Below, one piece after another: positions 9,828 to 17,694 of a stretch of DNA of 64,000 nucleotides. Under the pieces are notes generated by a model that saw only the letters and a program-made list of their open reading frames with translations, was not told where the DNA came from and searched no databases. Positions within the stretch are counted from its first letter, which is position 1. Each line of letters starts with the position of its first letter. The translations under genes were made by a program, and so were the position numbers. Source of the stretch: Alphaproteobacteria bacterium (GTDB lineage Bacteria; Pseudomonadota; Alphaproteobacteria; Geminicoccales; Geminicoccaceae); contig JALSIM010000026.1 in the NCBI GenBank assembly GCA_026990035.1, forward strand, positions 97,938 through 161,937, read 5' to 3'.

Positions 9828-10523
9828 ATGAGCAGGAAGAGCCTCACGCGACGATCGTCCGACAGCCTCACGAGCTTCCTCGAAGAGGTACGGCGTCTTC
9901 CCGAGCGCCGCGGTGGCGGGCCGGGACGGCTGATCTTCGCCCTCGATGCGACGGCCTCCCGGGAACCCACATGGGACCGGGCGGCGCGGGTCACCGGCGA
10001 GATGTTCCTGGAAGCGGGCAGGCTCGGCGGGCTCGAAGTGCAGCTCGTGTTCTATCGCGGCTTCGAAGAGTGCAAGGCCAGCCGCTGGATGGCGGAGCCG
10101 CGGGGGCTGATCGATCTGATGACCCGGGTGAGCTGTCGCGCGGGCCAGACCCAGATCCGGCGGGTGCTGCGCCACGCTCTCAAGGAGACGGAGAAGGAAC
10201 GGGTGCACGCCCTCGTCTTCATCGGCGACTGCTGCGAGGAGGATGTCGACGAACTCGGACGGCTGGCCGGCGAGCTGGGCCTGCGGGGGGTTCGCGCGTT
10301 CCTCTTCCAGGAAGGCGCCGATCCCGTGGCGACCCGTGCGTTCCGCGACATCGCCCGGCTCACGGGCGGTGCCCACTGCCGCTTCGACAGCGCCGCCCCC
10401 GGTCAGCTCCGCGATCTTCTCGCCGCCGTCGCCACCTACGCCGCGGGCGGCGTGAAGGCGCTCGAATCCTTCGCCGATCGGTCGGACCGCAGCGTCAGGT
10501 TGATCGCGCGCCAGATCCGGTGA
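9828..10523 (+). CDS. VWA-domain protein
   Basis: This protein of about 231 residues is probably a soluble von Willebrand factor A-type protein. The metal-site motif appears as DATAS in LIFALDATAS, a DxTxS variant of DxSxS, and the later strand ALVFIGDCCEE fits the MIDAS fold. There is no signal peptide or membrane helix. The ATG at 9828 is chosen; a GTG at 9807 would add seven residues. It lies three bases ahead of a membrane J-domain gene, and the two are likely translated together. The function is unknown; VWA proteins often act as metal-dependent adaptors for AAA or chaperone machines. Confidence 0.8.
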   Translation: MSRKSLTRRSSDSLTSFLEEVRRLPERRGGGPGRLIFALDATASREPTWDRAARVTGEMFLEAGRLGGLEVQLVFYRGFEECKASRWMAEPRGLIDLMTRVSCRAGQTQIRRVLRHALKETEKERVHALVFIGDCCEEDVDELGRLAGELGLRGVRAFLFQEGADPVATRAFRDIARLTGGAHCRFDSAAPGQLRDLLAAVATYAAGGVKALESFADRSDRSVRLIARQIR

Positions 10524-10526
10524 GGG

Positions 10527-11249
10527 ATGAGCACCTTTCTCTTCGTCACCGCGACGGTGATCCTGCTGCTGATCGGCCTGCGCTGGTTCGCCACCGCGCC
10601 GGTCTCCGATCTCGCCCAGGCGGTCCGCACCTTCATCTTCGTCTTCAGCGCCCTGGCCAGCACCGGGCTCATCTACGCCGGCCGGTTCGGCCTCGCCCTG
10701 GTCACCCTGGCGGCGATGGTCATGGCCGTCCGCTCCTTCCTCAAGGCGCGCCGCGGGGCCGATCCGTTCGGCGGCGGCGAGGAACGGGACGAGATCTCGC
10801 GGGTCGCCACCCGGCTTCTGGAGATGGAGCTCGACCGCCGTTCCGGCCGTCTCGACGGCACCGTGCTCGGCGGCCGCTTCGCCGGCCGTCGCCTCGGTGG
10901 TCTCGGGCTCGCCGAACTGCGGGAGCTGCTGGCGGAATTCCGGCGCGAGGACCCCGACAGTGCGAAACTGCTCGAAGCCTATCTCGATCGTCGGGATCCG
11001 GGCTGGCGGGCGACCGGCTTCGAGGAGGAGGGTGGGGAAGCGGGGCGCGCGGGACCGGCGGGCGACAGGGTCATGGACGAGCGCACCGCATTGGCGGTTC
11101 TCGGTCTGCGTCGGGGAGCCAGCGTCGAGGAAATCAAGGCCGCGCATCGCCGCCTGATGGCCAAGCTGCACCCCGACCACGGCGGCTCCAACTATCTGGC
11201 CACCCAGATCAACCGGGCCAAGGAGACTCTCCTGCGCAAGCGGCGATGA
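10527..11249 (+). CDS. Membrane-anchored J-domain (DnaJ-like) protein
   Basis: This 240-residue protein has two or three hydrophobic segments within residues 1-75, a charged middle, and a C-terminal J domain from about residue 180. The HPD tripeptide that triggers Hsp70 ATP hydrolysis is at residues 215-217 (KLHPDHGG). The arrangement, with the J domain at the extreme C-terminus behind N-terminal membrane anchors, recalls TIM14/Pam18-type proteins of alphaproteobacteria. It probably recruits DnaK to the inner membrane. It follows the VWA gene by three bases. Confidence 0.88.
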   Translation: MSTFLFVTATVILLLIGLRWFATAPVSDLAQAVRTFIFVFSALASTGLIYAGRFGLALVTLAAMVMAVRSFLKARRGADPFGGGEERDEISRVATRLLEMELDRRSGRLDGTVLGGRFAGRRLGGLGLAELRELLAEFRREDPDSAKLLEAYLDRRDPGWRATGFEEEGGEAGRAGPAGDRVMDERTALAVLGLRRGASVEEIKAAHRRLMAKLHPDHGGSNYLATQINRAKETLLRKRR

Positions 11250-11418
11250 GGCGACGGCCGACCGCCGGCACATATTCCGCTGCATTCCGGCACTCTCGCA
11301 ATACGGTTGAAAAATCCACGGTGGCGCCGCTATTAGAAGCCCCATCCTCGCCCGCCGCGGCGCCGGTTTCGTCGCGCCGGTTCGGATTCCTCCTCCTTCG
11401 TCGGGAAAGCGTCCGCCC

Positions 11419-12285
11419 ATGGCCGTCATTCGCAAGGTCGTCTTTCCGGTAGCCGGGCTCGGCACGCGCATGCTGCCCGCGACCAAGGTCCTGCCGAAGG
11501 AAATGCTGCCGGTCGTCGATCGGCCGCTGGTCCAGTACGCGGTCGAAGAAGCGGCGGCGGCCGGTGCCGAGCAGTTCATCTTCGTCACCGGGCGCGGCAA
11601 GACCCTGATCGAGGATCATTTCGATCGCGCCTTCGAGCTGTTCGAGACCCTCGCCCGCAAGCGGAAACAGGAGGCGCTGGCCGAACTGGAAGCGGCGGTG
11701 CCGGCGGCGGGATGCTTTCTCTACACCCGCCAGCAGGCGCCTCTCGGGCTCGGCCATGCGGTCTGGTGCGCCCGCCACATCGTCGGCGAGGAGCCCTTCG
11801 CGGTGATGCTGGTCGATGATCTGATCCATGCCCGCACCCCCTGTCTGGCCCAGCTCGTCGAGGCCCATGCCGAGACCGGCGGCAATATCGTCGCGGTGAT
11901 GGAGGTGCCGCCGGAACACACCGGGCGCTACGGCATCATCGATCCCGGCGCCGCGCGCGACCGGCTCGTGGAGGTCCGCGGTTTCGTCGAAAAGCCGTCG
12001 CCGGCCGAGGCGCCTTCCCGTCTCGCGGTGATCGGACGCTACGTGCTGAGCGGGCGGATCTTCGACATTCTCGACCGGCTGCCGCCGGGTGCCGGGGGCG
12101 AAATCCAGCTCACCGACGCGATGAGCCGGCTGCTCGAACGGGAACCGTTCTTCGGCTTGCGGTTCGAGGGGCGACGGTTCGATTGCGGTGACCGCCTGGG
12201 ATATCTCGAGGCGATCGTCGCGCTGGCCATGGAGCGCGACGACCTCGCCGCCGGTCTCCACGCCGCGCTGCGCCACTACGTCTGA
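11419..12285 (+). CDS. galU: UTP-glucose-1-phosphate uridylyltransferase
   Basis: GalU makes UDP-glucose from UTP and glucose-1-phosphate. The 288-residue protein has the nucleotide-binding opening VFPVAGLGTRMLPATKVLPKE, then FIFVTGRGK, and LVDDLIH with the metal-binding aspartates. Length matches bacterial GalU. It is followed 57 bases later by ugd and then a phosphohexomutase, so the three genes take glucose-6-phosphate or mannose-6-phosphate towards UDP-glucose and UDP-glucuronate for surface polysaccharide. Confidence 0.96.
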   Translation: MAVIRKVVFPVAGLGTRMLPATKVLPKEMLPVVDRPLVQYAVEEAAAAGAEQFIFVTGRGKTLIEDHFDRAFELFETLARKRKQEALAELEAAVPAAGCFLYTRQQAPLGLGHAVWCARHIVGEEPFAVMLVDDLIHARTPCLAQLVEAHAETGGNIVAVMEVPPEHTGRYGIIDPGAARDRLVEVRGFVEKPSPAEAPSRLAVIGRYVLSGRIFDILDRLPPGAGGEIQLTDAMSRLLEREPFFGLRFEGRRFDCGDRLGYLEAIVALAMERDDLAAGLHAALRHYV

Positions 12286-12342
12286 GAGGGTCGCGGTCCG
12301 GCCCCGCCGCCCCGGAGCCACCGCGCACGAAGGAGAAGATCC

Positions 12343-13677
12343 GTGCGTATCACCATGATCGGCACCGGCTATGTCGGACTCGTGTCGGGCGCCTGCTTCG
12401 CCGAGTTCGGCCTCGAGGTCGTCTGCGTCGACAGGGAAGCGGAAAAGATCGGACGCATCGAGCGGGGCGAGATGCCGATCTACGAGCCCGGTCTCGACGA
12501 GCTCGTCGCCCGCAACCGGGCCGCCGGACGTCTCGCCTTCACCACCGAGCTCGCCGAGGCCGTGCGCGACGCCGATGCGGTGTTCATCGCCGTCGGCACC
12601 CCGACCCGGCGGGGCGACGGCCATGCCGATCTCACCTATGTCTTCGGTGCCGCCGAGGAGATCGCCGCCTGCGTGACGCGACCGACCGTGGTGGTGACCA
12701 AATCGACGGTGCCGGTCGGCACGACGCGGCGGCTCCGGGAGTTCTTCGAGACGCGGCGGCCCGAGCTGCCGATCGAGGTCGCCTCCAATCCCGAATTCCT
12801 GCGGGAAGGTTCGGCGATCGGCGATTTCATGCGCCCCGACCGGGTCGTCTGCGGGGTGGAAACGGAACGTGCACGGGACGTCCTCGCCCAGGCCTACCGG
12901 CCCCTCAACCTGATCGAGACCCCGATCCTGTTCACCGGCCTCGAGACCGCGGAACTCATCAAATACGCCACCAACTCCTTCCTCGCGATGAAGATCACCT
13001 TCATCAACGAGATCGCCGATCTCTGCGAGAAGGTGGGTGCGGATGTCCAGGCGGTGGCCAAGGGAATCGGCCTCGACGGCCGGATCGGGCGCAAGTTCCT
13101 CCATGCCGGACCCGGCTACGGCGGATCCTGCTTTCCCAAGGACACGCTGGCGCTGCTGCGCACCGCCGAGCAGTACGACAGCCCGCTGCGCACCATCGAG
13201 GCGGTGGTGGCCGTGAACGAGGCCCGCAAGCGGCGGATGGTGCGCAAGATCACGGAGGCCTGCGGCGGCAGCGTCGCCGGCAAGGCGGTCGCCGTTCTCG
13301 GCGTGACCTTCAAGCCCAACACCGACGACATGCGGGAAAGTCCGAGTCTCGTGATCGTGCCGGCGCTGCAGGCGGAAGGTGCCGAGGTGCGGGCCTACGA
13401 TCCCAAGGGCATGGAGGAAGCGGCGAAGCTGCTTCCCGGCGTGGCCTGGGGCGAGGATCCCTACGGCATCCTCGAAGGCGCCGATGTCCTCGTCATCCTG
13501 ACCGAATGGAACGAGTTCCGCGGCCTCGATCTCGAACGGGTGCGCCGCGCCATGCGGGAGCCGCGGATCGTCGACCTCAGAAACGTGTTCGACCCCGAAC
13601 GGGTGGTCCGCGCCGGCTTCTCCTATGTCAGCGTCGGCCGGCCGGCCCTCGGTGAGACTCCGCCCGAGAAGCCCTGA
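12343..13677 (+). CDS. ugd: UDP-glucose 6-dehydrogenase
   Basis: This enzyme oxidises UDP-glucose twice with NAD+ to UDP-glucuronate. The 444-residue protein starts at a GTG behind an AAGGAGAAG ribosome site. The Rossmann motif is GTGYVG at residues 7-12, and the catalytic nucleophile is Cys263 in YGGSCFPKD. The C-terminal UDP-binding domain includes GVTFKPNTDDMRESPS. It consumes the GalU product, so the operon context agrees with the call. Confidence 0.96.
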   Translation: MRITMIGTGYVGLVSGACFAEFGLEVVCVDREAEKIGRIERGEMPIYEPGLDELVARNRAAGRLAFTTELAEAVRDADAVFIAVGTPTRRGDGHADLTYVFGAAEEIAACVTRPTVVVTKSTVPVGTTRRLREFFETRRPELPIEVASNPEFLREGSAIGDFMRPDRVVCGVETERARDVLAQAYRPLNLIETPILFTGLETAELIKYATNSFLAMKITFINEIADLCEKVGADVQAVAKGIGLDGRIGRKFLHAGPGYGGSCFPKDTLALLRTAEQYDSPLRTIEAVVAVNEARKRRMVRKITEACGGSVAGKAVAVLGVTFKPNTDDMRESPSLVIVPALQAEGAEVRAYDPKGMEEAAKLLPGVAWGEDPYGILEGADVLVILTEWNEFRGLDLERVRRAMREPRIVDLRNVFDPERVVRAGFSYVSVGRPALGETPPEKP

Positions 13678-13689
13678 GGAGAGTTGGAG

Positions 13690-15075
13690 ATGGCCCCGGG
13701 ACATCGTTTCCACCCCACCATCCTGCGCGAATACGACATCCGCGGCATCGTCGGGGAGACCCTGTTCGCCGAAGACGCCCGCGCCATCGGGCGCGCCTTC
13801 GCCACCATGCTGCGGCGCGAAGGGGGGCAGCGGGTATGCGTCGGCTACGACGGCCGGCTGAGCTCTCCCGAACTCGAGGCGGCGCTGGTGGAGGGCCTCG
13901 TGGCGAGCGGCGCGGAGGTGCTCAGGATCGGGCTCGGCCCGACGCCGATGATGTATTTCGCCGTCCATCATCTCGACACCGACGGCGGTATCCAGGTGAC
14001 GGGCTCCCACAACCCGCCGAACCACAACGGCTTCAAGATGATGTTCGGCAAGGCCGCCTTCTTCGGCCCGCGGATCCGGGAGCTCGGAAGGATCGCCGCC
14101 GAAGGCACCTTCGCCACGGGCGACGGCCGGGTGACGGAATGCGCCGTGTTCGATGCCTACATCGATCGTCTGGTCCGGGATTTCCGGGGTACCCGGCCGG
14201 TTGACGCGGTCTGGGACGCCGGCAACGGTGCCGCGGGTCCGGCGATGGAGGCGGTGGCGGCGCGGCTGCCCGGCCGTCATCTGTGCCTGTTCGCCGAGGT
14301 GGACGGGCGGTTCCCGAACCATCATCCCGATCCCACCGTGCCCGAGAACCTCGCGGCGCTGCGCAGGGCCGTGGTCGAGGGCGGCTACGAGGTCGGCATC
14401 GGCTTCGACGGTGACGGCGACCGCATCGGGGTGGTCGACGGCAAGGGACGGATCATCTACGGCGATCAGCTCCTGGGGATCCTCGCCGCCGACGTCCTCG
14501 CCCGCCATCCCGGGGCCACCATCATCGCCGACGTCAAGGCGAGCCAGCTCCTGTTCGACGAGATCGCCCGCCTCGGCGGCCGGCCGCTGATGTGGAAGAC
14601 GGGCCATTCGCTGATCAAGGCCAAGATGGTGGAGACCGGGGCGCCGCTTTCGGGCGAGATGTCCGGTCACATCTTCTACAAGGACGGCTTCTACGGCCAC
14701 GACGATGCCCTCTACGTGGCCGTCCGTCTGCTCGACATCCTCGCCCGCGGCTCGCGGAGTCTGGCGGAAATCCGCGATTCCCTCCCGGAAGTCCACAACA
14801 CCCCCGAGATCCGTTTCGACTGCCCCGACGAGACCAAGTTCGCGGTGATCGAAAAGGTGGCCGCGGCGCTCCGTGCCGAAGGCGCGGAGGTGGACGAGAC
14901 CGACGGGGTCCGTGTGCGCACCCCGGAAGGCTGGTGGCTGCTGCGTGCGTCCAACACCCAGGCGGTGCTGGTCGCCCGCGCCGAGGCCCGCTCCGCGGAG
15001 GGACTCGAGGCCCTCAAGGCCCAGATCCGGCGCCATCTGGAACAGGCCGGAGTCGTGCCGCCCGACGAGTTCTGA
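13690..15075 (+). CDS. Phosphomannomutase/phosphoglucomutase (AlgC-type)
   Basis: This 461-residue alpha-D-phosphohexomutase interconverts hexose 6- and 1-phosphates. The phosphoserine loop is TGSHNPP with Ser106, and the Mg-binding loop is DGDGDR starting at Asp240. The opening REYDIRG and the sugar-specificity segment [10 protein letters not shown] (Glu and Ser contacts) match the bifunctional PMM/PGM class rather than a strict PGM. The ATG at 13690 has GAGGA nine bases upstream; a TTG two codons earlier is less likely. It supplies glucose-1-phosphate to GalU or mannose-1-phosphate to other pathways. Confidence 0.94.
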   Translation: MAPGHRFHPTILREYDIRGIVGETLFAEDARAIGRAFATMLRREGGQRVCVGYDGRLSSPELEAALVEGLVASGAEVLRIGLGPTPMMYFAVHHLDTDGGIQVTGSHNPPNHNGFKMMFGKAAFFGPRIRELGRIAAEGTFATGDGRVTECAVFDAYIDRLVRDFRGTRPVDAVWDAGNGAAGPAMEAVAARLPGRHLCLFAEVDGRFPNHHPDPTVPENLAALRRAVVEGGYEVGIGFDGDGDRIGVVDGKGRIIYGDQLLGILAADVLARHPGATIIADVKASQLLFDEIARLGGRPLMWKTGHSLIKAKMVETGAPLSGEMSGHIFYKDGFYGHDDALYVAVRLLDILARGSRSLAEIRDSLPEVHNTPEIRFDCPDETKFAVIEKVAAALRAEGAEVDETDGVRVRTPEGWWLLRASNTQAVLVARAEARSAEGLEALKAQIRRHLEQAGVVPPDEF

Positions 15076-15146
15076 CGGCGGCCGCCACCCGCATCGGCCT
15101 CCGACGCCACCGCGAGGAGACCGCGGCGGGCCGTGGCTCCGGTGCA

Positions 15147-15161
15147 TTAACCAAACCTTAA
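15147..15161. promoter_or_regulatory. Candidate CtrA-binding box upstream of cheY
   Basis: The 15 bases read TTAACCAAACCTTAA, an exact match to the alphaproteobacterial CtrA consensus TTAA-N7-TTAA. The box is 105 bases before the cheY start and lies in an otherwise GC-rich intergenic region. CtrA is known to control flagellar and chemotaxis genes in Rhodospirillales and Caulobacterales, so regulation of the cheY-cheZ operon is a reasonable inference. No CtrA gene is in the window. Confidence 0.75.
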
Positions 15162-15265
15162 GAAGCGGCTCCTAGGATGGGCGCGGCCCGACAATGCGGC
15201 GTCGGTGCCGCGATCGGTGCGGTTGCGAAACCCGTCCCACCACAGCTTGCCTGGAGCCAGCCTCG

Positions 15266-15652
15266 ATGTCAGTCGACAAGAAAATGCCGATCCTGATCGT
15301 CGACGATTACAAGACGATGCTGCGGATCATCCGAAATCTTCTGCGCCAGCTCGAGTTCACCAATGTCGACGAAGCCACGGACGGGTCGGCGGCACTCGCC
15401 AAGCTGCGCGAAAAGCCCTACGGGCTCGTCATCTCGGACTGGAACATGCAGCCGATGACCGGTCTCGAGCTGCTCAAGGCGGTGCGTGCCGATCCGAAGC
15501 TGAAGGACGTCCCGTTCATCATGATCACCGCCGAAAGCAAGACCGAGAACGTGATCGCCGCCAAGGAGGCCGGCGTGAACAACTACATCGTCAAGCCGTT
15601 CAACGCCGAAACGCTGCACAAGAAGATCGCCATGGTACTCGGCGGTTCCTGA
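15266..15652 (+). CDS. cheY: Chemotaxis response regulator CheY
   Basis: This 128-residue single-domain receiver has the acidic pair Asp13-Asp14 (LIVDDYKTM), the phosphoacceptor Asp58 (ISDWNMQPMTG), and the conserved Lys110 (IVKPFN). The NLLRQLEFTNVDEA and VITAESK-like features are characteristic of true CheY of the enteric/Azospirillum type. Phosphorylated CheY binds the flagellar switch. The ATG has CTGGAG nine bases upstream. cheZ follows after 15 bases, which supports a motility role rather than a generic receiver. Confidence 0.94.
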   Translation: MSVDKKMPILIVDDYKTMLRIIRNLLRQLEFTNVDEATDGSAALAKLREKPYGLVISDWNMQPMTGLELLKAVRADPKLKDVPFIMITAESKTENVIAAKEAGVNNYIVKPFNAETLHKKIAMVLGGS

Positions 15653-15667
15653 CACCGGAGACGGATC

Positions 15668-16327
15668 GTGACGAGACAGACGACCCGGGACGCACAGGAA
15701 AGTCTCGAACAGTTCATCGACCGGCGATTGGATTCGGTGACCGACATCAGCCAGGGCGGGCAGCTTTTCGCCGAGGTGGTGAAGATCATCCAGGCGGTTC
15801 TCGAACGGGTCCAGACCCAGGTCTCGGCCAAGGAACGGCGGATCGCCGAAGAGCTGGAGACCCTCGCCGGTGTCATCGAGCGCGCCAAGGTCGATGTCGA
15901 ATCGGTGCGCCCGCAGGACATCCGCGCCCATCATCTGCCGCTGGCCAACGGTGAGCTGGGGGCCATCGCGTCCCATCTCGAGGAGGCGACCGGCAAGATC
16001 CTGGATACCTGCGAACAACTCGAGAACATCGCCGAGACTCTGCCCGATGAGGCCCGGGACAAGCTGCTCGACTGCGTGACGCGGATTTACGAGGCCTGCA
16101 ACTTCCACGACATCACCGGTCAGCGGATCAAGAAGGTCACGGATACGCTGGAGGCCGTGGAGACCAGGGTGGACGCCCTGCTCTCGGCGCTCGGCGGCGA
16201 GCCGCCCCGAGCGGAGCCTGCGGCGCCGCCTCCGCCGAAGCCGCCGAGCGACGAGGATCTCCTGAACGGCCCGGCATTGCCCGGGACCGGCACGACCCAG
16301 GACGAGATCGACGCGATGTTCGGTTGA
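15668..16327 (+). CDS. cheZ: CheY-P phosphatase CheZ
   Basis: CheZ dephosphorylates CheY-P to end the motor signal. The 219-residue protein is mostly helical, with a long hairpin and the active-site segment FHDITGQRIKKV. Asp148 and Gln152 correspond to the catalytic Asp and Gln of enterobacterial CheZ. The C-terminus is a Pro/Ala-rich linker followed by TQDEIDAMFG, the CheY-tethering peptide. It starts at a GTG with GGAGACGGATC ahead of it, and continues into the MotB-like genes. Confidence 0.95.
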   Translation: MTRQTTRDAQESLEQFIDRRLDSVTDISQGGQLFAEVVKIIQAVLERVQTQVSAKERRIAEELETLAGVIERAKVDVESVRPQDIRAHHLPLANGELGAIASHLEEATGKILDTCEQLENIAETLPDEARDKLLDCVTRIYEACNFHDITGQRIKKVTDTLEAVETRVDALLSALGGEPPRAEPAAPPPPKPPSDEDLLNGPALPGTGTTQDEIDAMFG

Positions 16328-16342
16328 CGCGCGCTCCCGGCG

Positions 16343-17104
16343 ATGTCGGAGGAAAGCCCCCTGCCATCGACCGCTCACCGGGACGCCCCCGGGATGGTCG
16401 GGACGGCGACGCGGGTAGCGCCGGCGATCGGCGGCGCCATGCCGGCCGACGGGCCGGCCGGGACCGTTTCGCGTGTCACCGATCCGCCGGAGGAGGACGG
16501 GTCTTCCACCCCCTCACCGCCGCCCTCTCCGACGACCCCGACCCTTTTTCTCTCGGTGTTCCTGCTGCTGAGCGGTTTCTTCGTCCTCCTGATCGCGATG
16601 TCCGAGTTCGACCGCGACCGGACCAAAAGAGTGCTGGAATCACTCGGAAGGCAGTTCGCCACCGAGCCTCCGGCCGGAGGCGAACCCCCGTTTTCGGCCG
16701 TGGGACCTCCGCCTTTTCCCCTGATCGCCGGTGACACGCCGCGCGCCCTCCGTTTCGGCCCGCCGCTCACGGCGGAAGCGAAACGGGCGGGGATCGTGGG
16801 GCGCGTCGAACTGCCGTCGTCGCGGCTTTTCGACGAACGGGGGGAAGTTCCCCGGGCGCGCTGGCTCCTGTTCGGCAGAATGGCCGCGGCCACCCGGGAC
16901 CCACGGGCCTGGAGACTGGAGATCGCGGCCCCCTGGACGGGCCGCGAGGACCTCGGGGAGCTGGCCTCCCGCCTGGGAAAGCTCCTCGTCCTCCTCGACC
17001 GTCTGGGGGCCGATCCGGATGCCGTGACCTACGGGCTCGGACGAACCGACGGCGGGATCTGGAGCTTCACCTTCCGGGACCGGCTCGCCGGGGTGGCCGG
17101 ATGA
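16343..17104 (+). CDS. MotB-like membrane protein lacking the proton-channel aspartate
   Basis: This 253-residue protein has a Pro/Ser-rich N-terminus, one membrane helix at about residues 68-86 ending in MSEFDRDRTK, and a C-terminal domain whose strand-helix pattern (VELPSSRLF, then RWLLFGRMAA) suggests a very diverged OmpA-like fold. The helix end matches the MotB pattern FFVLxxxMSxxD. By alignment to the next gene, the site of the essential proton-binding Asp is Ser71. The peptidoglycan-binding residues of OmpA/MotB domains are not recognisable. It sits 15 bases after cheZ and overlaps the next gene by ATGA. I infer a non-conducting partner subunit; this is not established. Confidence 0.6.
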   Translation: MSEESPLPSTAHRDAPGMVGTATRVAPAIGGAMPADGPAGTVSRVTDPPEEDGSSTPSPPPSPTTPTLFLSVFLLLSGFFVLLIAMSEFDRDRTKRVLESLGRQFATEPPAGGEPPFSAVGPPPFPLIAGDTPRALRFGPPLTAEAKRAGIVGRVELPSSRLFDERGEVPRARWLLFGRMAAATRDPRAWRLEIAAPWTGREDLGELASRLGKLLVLLDRLGADPDAVTYGLGRTDGGIWSFTFRDRLAGVAG

Positions 17105-17694
17105 GAGGGGAGATGCCGCAGCGGTGCAGCCCGTGGCTCTTCACCTTCGCCGATCTGGCGGCGCTGCTGCTCGCTTTCTTCGTGCTGACCTTTTCCATGA
17201 GCCGTCTCGATGCCGAACGCTGGCGCGCCCTCTCCGCCCTCTGGCGGACCGAGATTTCGGCCGATCCGGAACGGGCGCGGGCGCGGCCGAGCCACAGCTC
17301 TCCCGAACCGCGGCCCGAACCGGGGATCGGCGAGGCGAGCTACCTGGCGCGGGTGCTGGATCAGCGACTGGCCGCCCTCGGTCGCCCCTACGGTCTGCGG
17401 GCGACCACGGCGGGGAGCGCCGTGGTCCTTCGTTTCGGGACCCGGCTGCTGACCGGGGGAACCGCCGGTGGCAGCGCGGACATCACGGCTCTGCGGGCGG
17501 TTCTCCTGCCGGCGCTGACCGATCTCGCCGAAACGCGCCTCCTGATACCGGTCCCCGCGGCCTCTCCGCTGGCCGACCGGCTGCGCCGACTCGAACGGCT
17601 GGGCGAAGCCGCCGGCCGGCGCTTCGGGCGAACTCCCGATCTGGTGCTCGCCGCTCCGTCCGACGGGCAGGCGACGCTCGTTCTCGTGCCATGA
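17101..17694 (+). CDS. MotB-like membrane protein retaining the channel aspartate
   Basis: This 197-residue protein has the clear MotB N-terminal signature WLFTFADLAALLLAFFVL with Asp18 in the place of the proton-carrying Asp of MotB, then FSMSRLDAERW. The remaining part (residues about 80-197) has the spacing of an OmpA-like domain (VVLRFGTRLLTGG, then a long helix RLRRLERLGEAAGRRFG) but without the usual peptidoglycan-contacting Asp and Arg. It overlaps both neighbours by ATGA. An ATG four codons later is an alternative start. A role in a stator-like or ExbD-like complex is inferred; no motA is present in the window. Confidence 0.65.
   Translation: MRGEMPQRCSPWLFTFADLAALLLAFFVLTFSMSRLDAERWRALSALWRTEISADPERARARPSHSSPEPRPEPGIGEASYLARVLDQRLAALGRPYGLRATTAGSAVVLRFGTRLLTGGTAGGSADITALRAVLLPALTDLAETRLLIPVPAASPLADRLRRLERLGEAAGRRFGRTPDLVLAAPSDGQATLVLVP

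Noticed and set aside
11209..15147. A single open frame of about 1300 codons antisense to galU, ugd and the phosphohexomutase
   Set aside because: It mirrors three confidently identified genes. Its translation is rich in His, Gly, Asp and Arg with no recognisable domain, as expected of an antisense frame in high-GC DNA.
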